Source of the DNA: Rhodoferax sp. GW822-FHT02A01
GTDB taxonomy: Bacteria > Pseudomonadota > Gammaproteobacteria > Burkholderiales > Burkholderiaceae_C
Direction: 5' to 3'
Assembly: GCF_038784515.1 (NCBI RefSeq)
Contig: NZ_CP152376.1
Location: forward strand, 1,302,001 to 1,366,000
DNA: 64,000 bases
The position numbers and the translations under genes were made by a program. Positions within the stretch are counted from its first letter, which is position 1, and each line of letters opens with the position of its first letter. Below are positions 16,701 through 22,862 of the stretch, piece by piece. The notes beneath the pieces are model-generated. The model searched no databases and was not told the origin of the DNA. It saw nothing but the letters and a program-made list of their open reading frames with translations.

Positions 16701-18892
16701 CTGGCCGGCACACGCGGATAGGCGGTCATGCCGAGCCAGGACATACCGGCTTCGTGGCAGCTGTTGCAGCTGGCCGAGGTGCCGTTGTGGATCATGGTGG
16801 CGGTAGGCGGCGCGTTCTGGAAGCCGCTGCCCGGCAAGGTGTGACCGGCGGTAACGGACAGCAGTGTGGACGGCACACTGCCGGCATGGCAGTTCTCGCA
16901 CGTGGTAGTGGTAGGAATGTGCGACAGGTCGCCCGCAGGCGATGTGGGCGGCATGGTGACGATGCCGGTGATGCCATAGAAAGTACCGCTGCCCACGCTG
17001 GCGCCATGGCAGGTTTCGCAGCCGCTGCTGATGCCGCTGTGGCTGAAGCGCCCGCCGGCAAACGTGGTGCCGGAAGTGGCGCCGGTGAGCGGCACCAGGG
17101 TGGCGGGCACGCTGTTCACGTGGCAGGTTTCGCAGGCCAGTGCGGTAGGCACGTGGGGCGGGTTGAGCGTTGCCTTGGTCTTGGGCACCACACCGTAGAA
17201 GGTGCCGGTGGTCACGCCGTCGCCATGGCAGTTGGCGCAGCCGCTGCTGATGCCGCTGTGGCTGAAGGCTGCGTTGCCGAAGTTGGCGCCGTTCTGCACC
17301 GGCAGCGTCAGGCTGGAGTTGCTGCCCACGTGGCAGGCGCCGCAGTCCAGCGAACCCATGGCGATGTGGCCGGCCGGTGGCGCGACGATGGCCGGCACCA
17401 TGGTGGGCATGGCGTAGACAGCCGCATTGGCGCTGCTGTGGCACTGGGCGCAGTTGGTGGCGCCGCTGACCATGGAAGCTGCGGGCGCATTGGCGTGGAT
17501 GGCTGCGATGCTGGGCATCTGCGCGAAGTTGGCCGTGTTGTGGCAGGCGCCGCAGGCGGCACCGGTGGCAATCGGGATGTGGTTGGCGGGCCGCTGGATG
17601 GCGCTGGGATTGAACGAGATGCCCACGTGGCAGTCGGAGCAGTCACCCGTCTGCGGGTGCTGGGCATCGGCCACGTTGAAGGTACCCGCGGCGAGCTGGG
17701 GCCGGGTCTGGAAGCCGGTGTAGCCCATCATGGGGTAGAGCTGCATGCCAAGCCACTGCGCATTGGTGTCGTGGCAGGCCACGCAGTTGCTGGTCACGCC
17801 TGCGTGCACCATGGTCACCGTGGGCTTGGGCAGCTGGAAAGCGGTACCGGGCACGGTGCTGGTGGCATTGGGGTTGATGAGCCCCGAAGGCATGTTGGCG
17901 GTGTGGCAGACCTCGCAGTTGGTGGAGCTGGGAATGTGCGAGCGCACACCCGGGCTACTGGAGTCGGGCATGACCACGATGCTGCTGATGCCAGCAAAGC
18001 TACTACCCGTGATGCCCGGGCCGTGGCAGCTGGCGCAGCCGTTGGTGATGCCGGTATGGGTGAACTTGGCATTGCTGAACTTCGCTCCTTCCACCACCGG
18101 CAGGGTCAGGCTGCTGCCGGCGCCCACGTGACAGGTTTCGCAGCCTTGTCCGTTCATGCCGATGTGGTTACCCGGCGCCCCGACCAGTGGCGGCGACATA
18201 GTGGGCATGGCGTAGGCCGCGGCGTTGGCATTGCTGTGGCATTGCGCGCAATTGCCGGTAGTGGACTGCGCGTTGGCGTGGATGGCGGAGATGCTGGGCA
18301 TCACCGAGAAGTCGGAATTGGTGTGGCAGGCCACGCAGGGCACGGCTGCGGTCGGGATATGGTTGGCCGGCATCTTGGGGCCGGTGAACTGGAGCGTGGT
18401 ATGGCACTTGCCGCAGGGCGTGTTGTTGCCCAGCACCGCCATGTGCATGGCGTCGGACGGGTTGGTCACCACGCCCGGATGGGGGTTACGCGAGTCGTGG
18501 CAGTTCAGACAGGTCTGCGGTGCCACCGAGACGTGGCTGAAGACACGCAGCGCGTCCTGGAACTGCGACATATTGGGCGCGTGGCACGACTCACACGGCG
18601 CGTTGCGCGTGGGAATGTGGTTGGTCGGCATGACCGTGGTGGCACGCGGATTGTTCCAGCCGTGGCAGGCCTCACAGGTCTTGGGTGTGCCCTTGAAGAT
18701 GCCCTTGGTATGGCAGGTCTCGCAGCGCACATTCTGGTGCTGGGCATTGAGCACGAAGCCGGTGCTGCTGTGGTCGAAGTCAGCGCCGGTCTGCTGCGCA
18801 TGGGCGATGTGGAGCAGGCCCAGTTGCAACAGCACCAGAGCCAACAACCTCCACCAGTTTCCCCAAACAACGCGCATTGATTTTGTCTTCAT
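10724..18892 (-). CDS. Giant multiheme c-type cytochrome, 72 CXXCH motifs
   Basis: Exported c-type cytochrome of 2722 residues. The ATG at 18892 overlaps the preceding gene's TGA (ATGA) and is followed by MKTKSMRVVWGNWW and a signal ending AHAQ; an upstream in-frame ATG at 18952 would lie inside that gene. Hand count gives 72 CXXCH motifs, about one per 38 residues. Four N-terminal motifs are followed by eight repeat blocks of 7, 9, 9, 9, 7, 9, 7 and 5 motifs. A six-motif tail follows, of the form FNHNGVSPNTCMACHNG. Recurrent phrases are PANHIP, FSHSGIS-GC, VVMPP, SHIPTSTTCENCH and GFQTRP, which supply many non-motif His residues as possible axial ligands. The body is rich in Ser/Thr/Gly/Ala and poor in charge, suiting an extracellular location (inference). 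No lipobox is present. Confidence 0.93.
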   Translation of the reverse strand: MKTKSMRVVWGNWWRLLALVLLQLGLLHIAHAQQTGADFDHSSTGFVLNAQHQNVRCETCHTKGIFKGTPKTCEACHGWNNPRATTVMPTNHIPTRNAPCESCHAPNMSQFQDALRVFSHVSVAPQTCLNCHDSRNPHPGVVTNPSDAMHMAVLGNNTPCGKCHTTLQFTGPKMPANHIPTAAVPCVACHTNSDFSVMPSISAIHANAQSTTGNCAQCHSNANAAAYAMPTMSPPLVGAPGNHIGMNGQGCETCHVGAGSSLTLPVVEGAKFSNAKFTHTGITNGCASCHGPGITGSSFAGISSIVVMPDSSSPGVRSHIPSSTNCEVCHTANMPSGLINPNATSTVPGTAFQLPKPTVTMVHAGVTSNCVACHDTNAQWLGMQLYPMMGYTGFQTRPQLAAGTFNVADAQHPQTGDCSDCHVGISFNPSAIQRPANHIPIATGAACGACHNTANFAQMPSIAAIHANAPAASMVSGATNCAQCHSSANAAVYAMPTMVPAIVAPPAGHIAMGSLDCGACHVGSNSSLTLPVQNGANFGNAAFSHSGISSGCANCHGDGVTTGTFYGVVPKTKATLNPPHVPTALACETCHVNSVPATLVPLTGATSGTTFAGGRFSHSGISSGCETCHGASVGSGTFYGITGIVTMPPTSPAGDLSHIPTTTTCENCHAGSVPSTLLSVTAGHTLPGSGFQNAPPTATMIHNGTSASCNSCHEAGMSWLGMTAYPRVPASFNAGNPNQLYNGFNTRPTSAGAGFSLADGSHPATGDCAQCHGNTVAFGGPAMPANHIPYAASATCGACHGDFSALPTVSAIHANIQSTSTGCDQCHSPANAALYGANMRNGTGIVTLPAKHISTGTLGCEGCHVGANSSIATTPVPDGARFSGSLFNHAGTTVSCATCHGSTVTASSFAGVFPMTMGSLSPAHVPTTAACDSCHVAGAPSGLVPSAGMTTFANAQFSHTGISTGCASCHGPTLSGSSFFGVNPLIVMPPTSPSGSTSHLPTSTTCEDCHAGAKPSTLVPASSSATIGSSLFRNAPPSATTLHNGVTSGCSSCHEAGMTWAGMDLSAYARNYSTLQASTTTLYRGFQTRPVSGGGGNSIADAAHPNTSSGDCSLCHGNTTAFGQPSQPPNHIPYLSTAACGDCHTSFGVAPTVTAIHAKLQSTSSNCEQCHSTANAALYAPTTTQNPIKTPTVNHIPMGNLGCAQCHVGAGSSITSTPVTTGASFAGSAFSHSGISTGCSTCHGVNVVAGTFDGVTPKTVASLTPSHIPVSNNIGCETCHVNSIPSGLVPSTGYSGSPSFSGGQFIHTYITTGCATCHGPTVTGGTFYGVSNIVVMPPTSGATAHIPSSTTCENCHAGSIPSTLMAVTTPRTVPGSGFATAPPDTTAIHNGIASGCTSCHEAGMSWVGMSAYPRSPATFNASNPSQLYTGFHTRPQAAAAGYSMADAGHPTTGDCVQCHGDTSAFGAPSRPANHIPYAASASCSSCHVSWGTHPTITAIHANIQSTSSNCAQCHSAANAATYSSASRTIVGPGTNHVPMRNLGCESCHVGSGSSMATTPVTGSPTFGSSAFSHTGMSANCAECHGQSISGTSFQGISTIVVMPPSASAASTSHLPTSTTCENCHLGSMPSSLVPGNASHAAPNSGFLAPAPTSTMIHSGVTSGCASCHEKDMQWMSMSPYPITNSAPFRGFQTRPYASPTTFSVADSVHPTSGDCANCHSGFVEWATNVKPANHIPTANVACSNCHTSTNYSAMPTITAIHANAPSTSTNCAQCHSAANAALYNTAAMTIKAPANNHIPMANLGCESCHVGSNSSIASTPVTGSPTFANSAFSHSGVTSSCATCHDSSINSGSFQGALVPVTPTTPLLSPAHVPNPAGLDCGVCHLNIPTGLSKAGSTSTTFAAGKFSHSGISNGCDACHGSSISGSSFKGISAIVVLPATTSGSTGHIPSPVNSSCEVCHLGATPSTLVSASASVTTPGLTKFKSPTVTGAMIHTGVTTGCNACHENGKTWVNISLYPQNLSTYVSGGTYTGFQTRPVSGGTSPSVNDANHPATGDCSNCHGSTVNFSAVAKPANHIPTSASAQCQNCHTNLSLVGGAYVTSTIDFSPLPTVTNIHTYAPSTTANCAQCHSSTNAAAYAIPSVGFSIKSPASVSNHIPFGSTGCEVCHVPTTTPVQTGASFAGGKFSHAGFSTGCAACHGPGISNTTFSGVTALVAIPASSNTPGSGTHIPYTASCETCHSATVPSGLVSVTSTGTRFASPLASGTVIHANSTGFACKTCHERAYVWLGMANYPRTPASLNLAVPTQAYNGFQTRPGATATTYGYTDAGHTGSTLDTGDCSLCHAGTSAFTAEGKPAGHMPTTVTSCATCHTTPGDYSSSGGLASNAILHTGITIPSAVVKYTTATLGNASCKTCHTVGTGGTSGTAPFAGCTTQASCTSPPPINYQPKTVAAVASHVPTGVLSCDACHVGTTAFSGVDMKSGTAASTMHANAALASIQCQSCHEYGLSWTNVTNLLTRIPSKHTTASRKAPNDCSNCHSFNGGFRALQRPMMREALVSPDMGRIRPNLQAGKPSRGTLGNSFDHQGVRPGQCKTCHDGKSASGMPPRHLMVPNSCDTCHRTTTWTPAQFNHNGVSPNTCMACHNGMSASAKPAGHFMTARSCDSCHKTTGWKPVTYQHLSPQYQPSGDPMNCVGCHITNGEIIPRQMRGLTRTKPIPTGP
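11390..18410 (-). repeat. Tandem 0.77-1.05 kb coding repeats within the giant cytochrome
   Basis: The first heme motif of each unit sits near 18410, 17637, 16590, 15553, 14530, 13753, 12722 and 11872. That gives spacings of roughly 773, 1047, 1037, 1023, 777, 1031 and 850 bases, then a degenerate last unit to about 11390. Long units carry nine CXXCH motifs and short units seven; the short form lacks one CHG/CHVN pair. The units look alike at the DNA level too (repeated gtggcactgggcgcagtt and gccgctgtggctgaa phrases), so the array probably arose by tandem duplication and can be misassembled or recombine. Confidence 0.88.
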
Positions 18893-20718
18893 GGAAGAGC
18901 CCCCTGTCCAACGCGGCTCTTCACCTTCTTCCAGCTCTCCACCAGGTGACACTGTTCACAGCGGGGGCCGAAACCTCCGTTGTGCACATCCTGACTCCGA
19001 TGGCACGAAACACAGGCGGTGCCCAGTGGCGCTATGTCCTTGCCCGCGGGGGCCGGCCGCTTGTGGCAGCTCTCGCACGCTGCTTTGGCATGCGCGAACT
19101 CCAGGCGGTACTGGGTCTGGTTGTCGTGGTCGAAAGACCAGGTGCTCCAGGCCCGGGTGTTGTGACAGGACTCACAGCGCACACCGAGTACTTGCTTGTG
19201 CTTGTCCTCGTTTTTATGGCAGGAGAAGCAATCTCTTGGCGCGTCTTTGTAACGGAGTGTTGCGTGGCACTTGCTGCATTCGGTCAGGATGTGCCGCCCT
19301 GTGAGCGGGAAGCGCGACTTGCCATGGTTGAAGGTTGTGCCTCTCCAGCTCTTGTCGCTGTGGCAGCTGTCGCACTTCTCGCCGAGCTGGGTCTGGTGCT
19401 CATCGTCCTTCTTGTGGCAACTGATACATGCAACAGGCGTGTTACGAAAACTCACCAAATCCTTGTGGCATGCGCTGCACTCCACACCGGGTGCGGCATG
19501 CGCATTGCGCAGCGCAAAGCGTGTGCGCTCGTGGCGGAAGCGCCCGGACGTATTTTTCCAGCCCTGCTCGCCGTGGCAGCTGGCGCAATCGTGGCCCAGG
19601 GTGTCCTTGTGCTTGTCGTCCTTTTTGTGGCAGCTGTAGCAATCCTTGGCTGCATCCTTGAAGACCTGGCTCTTGTGGCATTCCTTGCATTCCACCTTGG
19701 CGTGCTTACCCAGTAGCGGAAAGTCGGTCTTCTGGTGGTTGAACTTGCCCACCTCTTTCCAGTCCTTCTCCACATGGCAGGCCGCGCAGTTGGTGCCCTG
19801 GGTTTCCTTGTGCTTGTCGTCCTTCTTGTGGCAGGCGTAGCAGTCCTGGCTTAGCTTGTCCTTGTACAGGTTGCCACTGTGGCAGCTCTTGCAGCTGGCG
19901 TCGTGGTGCTTGCCCTTGAGCACATATTTGGTGTCGGTATCGTGGTTGAAGTTGGCCGGCTTCCAGGCCTTGGTGCCGTGGCAGGTGTCGCACTTCTCGC
20001 CGAACTGGCCCTTGTGTCCTTTTTGCTCATCCACCTTGCGGTGGCAGGCGTAGCAGGTGGTGGGTGTGTCCTTGTAGACATTGTCCTTGTGGCAGTCGGT
20101 GCACTTGGTGTCCACATGTTTGCCAGTGAGCGGGAACCGGGTGGTGTCGTGGTCGAAGCGGGCCTCCTTCCAGTCGGACTCGGTGTGGCAGTCGGCGCAC
20201 TTGGGCCCGAGCTGGCCTTTGTGCTTGTCGTCCTTCTTGTGGCAGCTATTGCAGTCCTGCGCCGCCTCACGGAACTTCTTGCCGGTCACGTGGCATTTCT
20301 CGCACGCCACTTTGTCGTGCTTGCCGCGCAGCGTGAAGTCGGTCTTCTTGTTGTGCTCGAAGGTCTTGTGGTCAAAACCGGTGGTCTTGAGCTCACGCCC
20401 CTTGTGGTCGGTGTGGCAGGTCTTGCAGGGCGTGGGCTGCTCCAGCCGCCCGTGGAAGCCCGCCTTGGCGCGCACATCGGCACCGACCTCCTTGTGGCAG
20501 GCCATGCACAGCCCGTCCTGCGCCTTGCGGTCCAGGCGCACATGGCATTGCTTGCAGTCGTCCTCGTATTTGGCGTGGTCCTGCATCAGCTTGCCCGGCG
20601 CCATGATGGATTCAATACCTTGTGCATGCACCGCGGTCTCCCCCACAAGCAACAACCCCAGAAGCAACAGACACAACACATGGCATATCGCTTGCGGTAT
20701 TCGGGTGGATGTCGCCAT
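18889..20718 (-). CDS. 24-heme lysine-rich c-type cytochrome
   Basis: Exported cytochrome of 609 residues with 24 CXXCH motifs by count, about one per 25 residues. The start at 20718 (MATSTRIPQAICHV) is chosen because a signal peptide ending VHAQG follows; upstream in-frame codons to 20814 overlap the membrane-protein gene. Most of the chain is a three-heme repeat of about 72-75 residues: CHKKDDKHK, then CxxCH with a following WK, then FxHxxTxFxLxGKH before CxxCH and YKD. The abundant lysines make it strongly basic, unlike the giant partner. It starts 14 bases after the b-type membrane protein stop and is ATGA-coupled to the 72-heme gene. A periplasmic electron-carrier role is inferred from this order. 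Confidence 0.92.
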   Translation of the reverse strand: MATSTRIPQAICHVLCLLLLGLLLVGETAVHAQGIESIMAPGKLMQDHAKYEDDCKQCHVRLDRKAQDGLCMACHKEVGADVRAKAGFHGRLEQPTPCKTCHTDHKGRELKTTGFDHKTFEHNKKTDFTLRGKHDKVACEKCHVTGKKFREAAQDCNSCHKKDDKHKGQLGPKCADCHTESDWKEARFDHDTTRFPLTGKHVDTKCTDCHKDNVYKDTPTTCYACHRKVDEQKGHKGQFGEKCDTCHGTKAWKPANFNHDTDTKYVLKGKHHDASCKSCHSGNLYKDKLSQDCYACHKKDDKHKETQGTNCAACHVEKDWKEVGKFNHQKTDFPLLGKHAKVECKECHKSQVFKDAAKDCYSCHKKDDKHKDTLGHDCASCHGEQGWKNTSGRFRHERTRFALRNAHAAPGVECSACHKDLVSFRNTPVACISCHKKDDEHQTQLGEKCDSCHSDKSWRGTTFNHGKSRFPLTGRHILTECSKCHATLRYKDAPRDCFSCHKNEDKHKQVLGVRCESCHNTRAWSTWSFDHDNQTQYRLEFAHAKAACESCHKRPAPAGKDIAPLGTACVSCHRSQDVHNGGFGPRCEQCHLVESWKKVKSRVGQGALP

Positions 20719-20732
20719 GGTGTCGCACGTTG

Positions 20733-21626
20733 TCAATACGCGTGCACCGCGTATACGTGAACCAGCGCGGTCACGATCAGCACATACACAAACGGAATAT
20801 GTGCCACGTGCCACAGCGAGAACAGGAACGCATAAGCAGAAAACTGCGATACGCTGACCACGGCATTCAGATAGCGGTCCACCATCTTCTTGGCCTTGGA
20901 ACGTCTGCGTTGCAGGTCCTCACGGCTCCAGTGCTGGCTGGCCGCCATTTTCGGCAACAGCATGTCGAGCTCCCTGGCACATTGCTGGTAGACCTTGAAC
21001 TGCAATACAGGCAACCAGAAGACGGCACGCATATTGGCCACAAAGCCATCGGAGGTCTGCAGCTCACGCTCCTCAAACGCCTTGAGCCGTTGCTCCACAT
21101 GGGGCGCAAAGGCCAGGCGGGAGCGGGCATCTTCCTTGTCCATACCGGCGTTTTGCGTCACGGTCTTCAAGTCGGTGAGCTCGCCTTGCAGGCCACGGTT
21201 GACACGCTGAAACAGGAAGCGCCCGGCCACACCGCTGCCCGCCACCACCAGCATGCTGTACAAGGCCACGGCCGCATTGAGCGAGCCGGTGCGGAAGTTG
21301 GAGTGCAGCAAGACCAGCAGTGGACCCAGCACGCCCAGAACGATATGGACCCAGAACCAGATCTTGATATTGCCCCAGCCTTGCGCAAAGCGTACATATT
21401 TGCGCAAGGGATAGGTCAGCAAGCACAACATCATGACGGAGCCTGTCACCCCAATCCAGTAGCCCGTGTCATCGCCGGACTGGAACAGGCCCAACTGGCT
21501 GATGCCCCAGGTGCCCCACAGCAATGCAACCAGCACGATGTAGACGAGCGAGTCTCCTGCCAGTATCTGGACAGAAGATTTACGCTCGGCGTTCGATGCC
21601 GATCTGTTTGGCGGTGCTGCACTCAT
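20733..21626 (-). CDS. b-type-cytochrome-like inner membrane protein
   Basis: Integral membrane protein of 297 residues. Hydrophobic segments lie near residues 22-42, 57-75, 90-110, 116-138 and 250-295, with a charged helical insert of about 100 residues between the fourth and fifth. Histidines sit inside or at the ends of membrane helices: WVHIVLGVLGPLLVLLHS and WHVAHIPF...VHVYAVH. This arrangement is expected for heme b ligation, as in ferric-reductase-like or cytochrome b561-like proteins. It is the first gene of the cytochrome transcription unit, so it is the natural quinone-facing electron entry or exit. Heme binding and quinone activity are inference; I cannot name its family. The ATG at 21626 is preceded by AGGAGGAG at an unusually long distance of about 28 bases. 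Confidence 0.72.
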   Translation of the reverse strand: MSAAPPNRSASNAERKSSVQILAGDSLVYIVLVALLWGTWGISQLGLFQSGDDTGYWIGVTGSVMMLCLLTYPLRKYVRFAQGWGNIKIWFWVHIVLGVLGPLLVLLHSNFRTGSLNAAVALYSMLVVAGSGVAGRFLFQRVNRGLQGELTDLKTVTQNAGMDKEDARSRLAFAPHVEQRLKAFEERELQTSDGFVANMRAVFWLPVLQFKVYQQCARELDMLLPKMAASQHWSREDLQRRRSKAKKMVDRYLNAVVSVSQFSAYAFLFSLWHVAHIPFVYVLIVTALVHVYAVHAY

Positions 21627-21722
21627 GTTGTTCGTATCCGGCTCACACGGAGCTCCTCCTGGCTAATGGCAGCGTAGGCCGGTGGCCTTTTTCTCACTGT
21701 GCTGCACCATAGTTCGATAGCC

Positions 21723-21739
21723 ATTAAGGATTTCTTAAG
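21723..21739 (-). promoter_or_regulatory. CTTAAG-N5-CTTAAT box before cytochrome operon
   Basis: On the minus strand the sequence reads CTTAAG AAATC CTTAAT, two six-base boxes with an 11-base period. This is the form bound by PmrA/QseB-type OmpR-family response regulators. It lies about 97 bases upstream of the ATG at 21626, with TATGGT a short distance downstream as a possible -10. The family assignment is by consensus recall; binding is not shown. Confidence 0.5.
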
Positions 21740-21765
21740 GGTGCATCAAACGGGTTGCAGAAAAC

Positions 21766-22173
21766 CTACGGCTGTCGCTTGTCTCGTATCTCGTTGTGGG
21801 TTGCACCCTGTGCTTCTTCATGGGGCATCTGTTCGCTGTCGGTGTAGAGCATGGACAACATATAGCTCTTGCTGAAGTCCTGGTGATCGAGTTCGCGCTG
21901 CGAATAGGCCAGGGTCGCCTTCAGCAGCGAATACCCCAGAATGCCCAAAATGACCAGGAGGGACCATAGGTCCACCGCGCGCAGATGCACACCCGGCCAG
22001 CCGTATTGCGCCATGGCATAGGCCGCCAGCAAAAATACCAGGGTGCACATGCGTACGTAACTGGAGGCCAGGCGTGGGCGCAGCCATTTGACGTTGGTCA
22101 AGAAAATACCCAGCAACGAAAAACTCAGCAGCAGTAGCAGCAGGACGCCACCATATATATATATTGGCTTCAT
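21766..22173 (-). CDS. Small membrane protein of unknown function
   Basis: Protein of 135 residues starting at the ATG at 22173 (MKPIYIYGG); an in-frame ATG at 22197 adds eight polar residues and is less likely. Three to four hydrophobic helices are visible (about 5-24, 38-57, 66-86) and a charged C-terminal tail carries EEAQGATHNEI. No cysteine or heme motif is present and I do not recognise a family. It precedes the b-type membrane protein by 139 bases on the same strand and has its own CTTAAG-type box upstream, so it is probably co-regulated with the cytochrome genes. Its job there is unknown. Confidence 0.65.
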   Translation of the reverse strand: MKPIYIYGGVLLLLLLSFSLLGIFLTNVKWLRPRLASSYVRMCTLVFLLAAYAMAQYGWPGVHLRAVDLWSLLVILGILGYSLLKATLAYSQRELDHQDFSKSYMLSMLYTDSEQMPHEEAQGATHNEIRDKRQP

Positions 22174-22226
22174 GGTGTTGCCTCTATCGGATCGCATGCA
22201 TTGTTGCGACCTTCACTGACGAATTT

Positions 22227-22243
22227 CTTAAGACAACCGTAAG
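22227..22243. promoter_or_regulatory. Second CTTAAG-N5-type box
   Basis: Plus-strand CTTAAG ACAAC CGTAAG, preceded at the same 11-base spacing by the weaker CTGACG AATTT. It lies about 54 bases upstream of the ATG at 22173. It shares the phrase ATTTCTTAAG with the box at 21723-21739, so both units may answer to one response regulator. Confidence 0.42.
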
Positions 22244-22247
22244 CCAA

Positions 22248-22670
22248 TCACTGTGGCTTCACGGTGATGTTGATGGTGCTGCTCATTTCCGGACCATAGG
22301 ACTCGTGGCGTCCGTTGCCGAATTGCAGTGTCAGCTTGTGCGGTCCGGGTGGCAGGTCGATGCGGGCGCTGGTGAGGCCGGTGCCGTAGTGGATGTGTGT
22401 TTCATCCACATCAATCGGCTCACCCTTGGGAACAGGCTCGCCGTCGATGATCAGATGATGGTGACCAGTACCCGGCGTCTTGTCGCGCAACGGTGCAATG
22501 CGCATGCCTTCCAGGCCAAACCGTACAGTCACCGGTGATGTGACTTCGGCCTTGTCGAGCGGCTCCAGAAAAAAGACGCGCTCTGCCGCCCGTGCCAGGT
22601 TGCCCGCCAATGTGGCCATCAAGAATGCGACGCTCACGCACGAGACGCGCAGGTAGTGTATGTATTGCAT
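22248..22670 (-). CDS. DUF4399 family exported protein
   Basis: Exported protein of 140 residues with a signal peptide ending near ARAA (about residue 29). The mature part reads RVFFLEPLDKAEVTSPVTVRFGLEGM and GTGHHHLIIDGEP, which is the DUF4399 pattern. Histidines cluster in GHHHL and THIHYG, which could bind metal. Function unknown. It has its own promoter-like region upstream and lies 74 bases before the small membrane protein on the same strand, at the head of the cytochrome locus. The ATG at 22670 is the only reasonable start. Confidence 0.83.
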   Translation of the reverse strand: MQYIHYLRVSCVSVAFLMATLAGNLARAAERVFFLEPLDKAEVTSPVTVRFGLEGMRIAPLRDKTPGTGHHHLIIDGEPVPKGEPIDVDETHIHYGTGLTSARIDLPPGPHKLTLQFGNGRHESYGPEMSSTINITVKPQ

Positions 22671-22684
22671 GGACGTGCCCTGTG

Positions 22685-22726
22685 CCTATTTATATTCTGT
22701 GTCGGCCACCTGCAATATTTATTGCA
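22685..22726 (-). promoter_or_regulatory. Promoter with 16-base palindrome over the -35
   Basis: On the minus strand, TTGCAG and TATAAA are separated by 15 bases (or TAAATA by 17), about 20-50 bases before the DUF4399 ATG. The perfect palindrome TGCAATA-AA-TATTGCA (22711-22726) covers the -35 and is a likely operator. It does not match the FNR consensus and no regulator is assigned. Confidence 0.45.
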
Positions 22727-22740
22727 AGGCCAACGACTCC

Positions 22741-22768
22741 GAGGTGATTGTGAGGTATGAATCACCTC
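22741..22768 (-). terminator. Possible terminator hairpin after the oxidoreductase gene
   Basis: GAGGTGATT, a ten-base loop and AATCACCTC form a perfect nine-pair hairpin about 95 bases beyond the oxidoreductase stop. No clear T tract follows on the minus strand, so it may be a rho-dependent or regulatory structure instead. Confidence 0.35.
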
Positions 22769-22862
22769 ACGCATCGCGGGAATACCGTGCGGATCATGCT
22801 ACAAAATGTAACAACAGCCAGTCTTTGTAACCTGGCACCTGCGGATGTTGCGTGCCCGCGCG

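Noticed and set aside
11390..18410. Regular DNA repeats considered as a CRISPR or satellite array
   Set aside because: Units of about 0.8-1.05 kb remain in frame and encode heme motifs, so they are coding repeats, not spacer arrays.
22711..22726. FNR or Anr binding site
   Set aside because: TGCAATAAATATTGCA lacks the TTGAT-N4-ATCAA pattern, so an oxygen-regulator site is not supported.
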